This document shows, piece by piece, positions 7,656-8,233 of a DNA stretch of 8,233 nt (position 1 is the stretch's first letter; every line of letters begins with the position of its first letter). The translations under genes and the position numbers were made by a program. The stretch comes from an uncultured Aeromonadales bacterium (GTDB lineage: Bacteria; Pseudomonadota; Gammaproteobacteria; Enterobacterales; Succinivibrionaceae): positions 1 through 8,233 of the forward strand of contig CADBNP010000079.1 of assembly GCA_902796095.1 (NCBI GenBank), read 5' to 3'. Below the pieces are notes generated by a model. It was not told the DNA's origin, did not search any database, and saw only the letters and a list, made by a program, of their open reading frames with translations.

Positions 7656-8233
7656 AAATGCTCCCTTATATAATCCGCAACCTCATTCATCTTCATATAG
7701 TGAGCGCCTTTTACCAGAACCGTAGTCTTCTCGCCTTTCACCATACAATTTCGGAGTGTATTATACAGATCATTTTTTGAAGTTAAAAATGTTGCATTTT
7801 CTCCTGCTTCCTGAACCGTATATCTGGTAAGTTCACCCAGGGTAAGCAGCAGATCTATGCCTGACTGTTTAAATTTTCTTCCGACCTCACGATGAAGTTC
7901 CTCTTCCATATCACCGAGTTCTCCCATCTCACCCAGGATCATGATTTTTCTGCCTTCCATCTCACTCAGGGTATTTATGGCCGCAAAAACAGCATTTACC
8001 GAAGCGTTGTAGGTATCATCAATAAGAGTTACAGCGTTGTGCCTTGTTACCAGGAGTCTTCCCCTGAAGGTTTTGTATTCACAAAGTCCCTGTCTGATAA
8101 CCGAAGACGATACACCTAAAATCCACGCTGCAGCCGCGGCAGCACATGCATTTGAAACATTATGTATCCCGGGGACCCGAAGTCTTACGGTTTCTCTGTT
8201 TCCTGCTGCGTTAAGAGTAAATTCATAGCAGCC
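7649..8233 (-). CDS. murF: MurF, UDP-MurNAc-tripeptide--D-alanyl-D-alanine ligase (partial, N-terminus off the right edge)
   Basis: MurF is the cytoplasmic ligase that attaches D-Ala-D-Ala to the UDP-MurNAc-tripeptide, completing the pentapeptide precursor. I translated the open frame to the window edge, giving the last 194 codons, against about 450 for the family; the UDP-binding domain and ATP P-loop lie outside. The fragment starts in the central domain with VPGIHNVSNACAA (fragment residues 20-32, both adenine-site asparagines present), continues through FRGRLL and LIDDTYNASVNAVFAAI (70-86, the MurF DDxYNA signature), then ILGEMGELG in the C-terminal domain and LVKGAHYMKMNEV near the end. 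The ATG at 7960 is internal, not a start. The YNAS-VNA form resembles the E. coli YNANVGS type. The stop overlaps the mraY start as ATGCTAG, suggesting coupled translation. Identity is secure. Confidence 0.96.
   Translation of the reverse strand, partial: GCYEFTLNAAGNRETVRLRVPGIHNVSNACAAAAAAWILGVSSSVIRQGLCEYKTFRGRLLVTRHNAVTLIDDTYNASVNAVFAAINTLSEMEGRKIMILGEMGELGDMEEELHREVGRKFKQSGIDLLLTLGELTRYTVQEAGENATFLTSKNDLYNTLRNCMVKGEKTTVLVKGAHYMKMNEVADYIREHLC

Noticed and set aside
7690..7725. MurF C-terminal KGAHYMKMNEV instead of the E. coli-type KGSRSAAMEEV
   Set aside because: MurF proteins vary here (other bacteria have KGS/KGT followed by varied residues and a later Met or Leu), so this looks like ordinary family variation.
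8128..8146. Run of alanine codons in MurF (a stretch of GCN triplets)
   Set aside because: Alanine-rich sequence after the HNxxN motif is normal in Mur ligases (compare NALAAAA types). The codons are mixed, not a simple repeat.

Overview
The window is a stretch of the division and cell wall (dcw) cluster, read entirely from the minus strand. In transcriptional order, from high to low coordinates, it holds: the C-terminal half of murF, then complete mraY, murD, ftsW, murG, murC and ftsQ, then the N-terminal half or so of ftsA, which runs off the left edge. Coding density is near total. The largest gaps are 18 bases (mraY/murD and murG/murC), three junctions overlap by 7 to 14 bases, and no interval is long enough to hide another gene. 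I found no RNA gene, mobile element, CRISPR array, convincing repeat or terminator.

The organism is most likely a gammaproteobacterium. The gene order matches that group, and the proteins resemble remembered Escherichia/Pseudomonas-type sequences over their whole lengths: MraY opens MLVFLSEWL and ends in LKIR, FtsQ ends in YIDLRYDNGLAVGWKPL, and MurC has VPEMRRVKRIHFIGIGG. Base composition is moderate. Arginine AGA/AGG and isoleucine ATA codons are used freely, which argues against Enterobacterales and suggests a more distant, perhaps host-associated, lineage. Succinivibrionaceae would fit, but that is a guess.

The genes form one pathway. MurC adds the first amino acid to UDP-MurNAc, MurD adds D-Glu, and MurF adds D-Ala-D-Ala. 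MraY moves the finished pentapeptide precursor onto undecaprenyl phosphate (lipid I), and MurG adds GlcNAc (lipid II). FtsW polymerises lipid II at the septum. FtsQ and FtsA belong to the divisome that controls this synthesis. The very short spacings and overlaps, each gene's ribosome binding site lying in or next to the end of the previous gene, point to a single translationally coupled transcript. MurE, FtsI and FtsL would be expected beyond the right edge, and the rest of FtsA plus FtsZ beyond the left edge.

This is mostly an ordinary conserved region, and I do not see an undescribed system. The points worth a second look are: a methionine in MurC where Mur ligases carry an invariant ATP-site asparagine, the direct murC-ftsQ junction without murB or ddl, and an apparent TTG start for ftsA.
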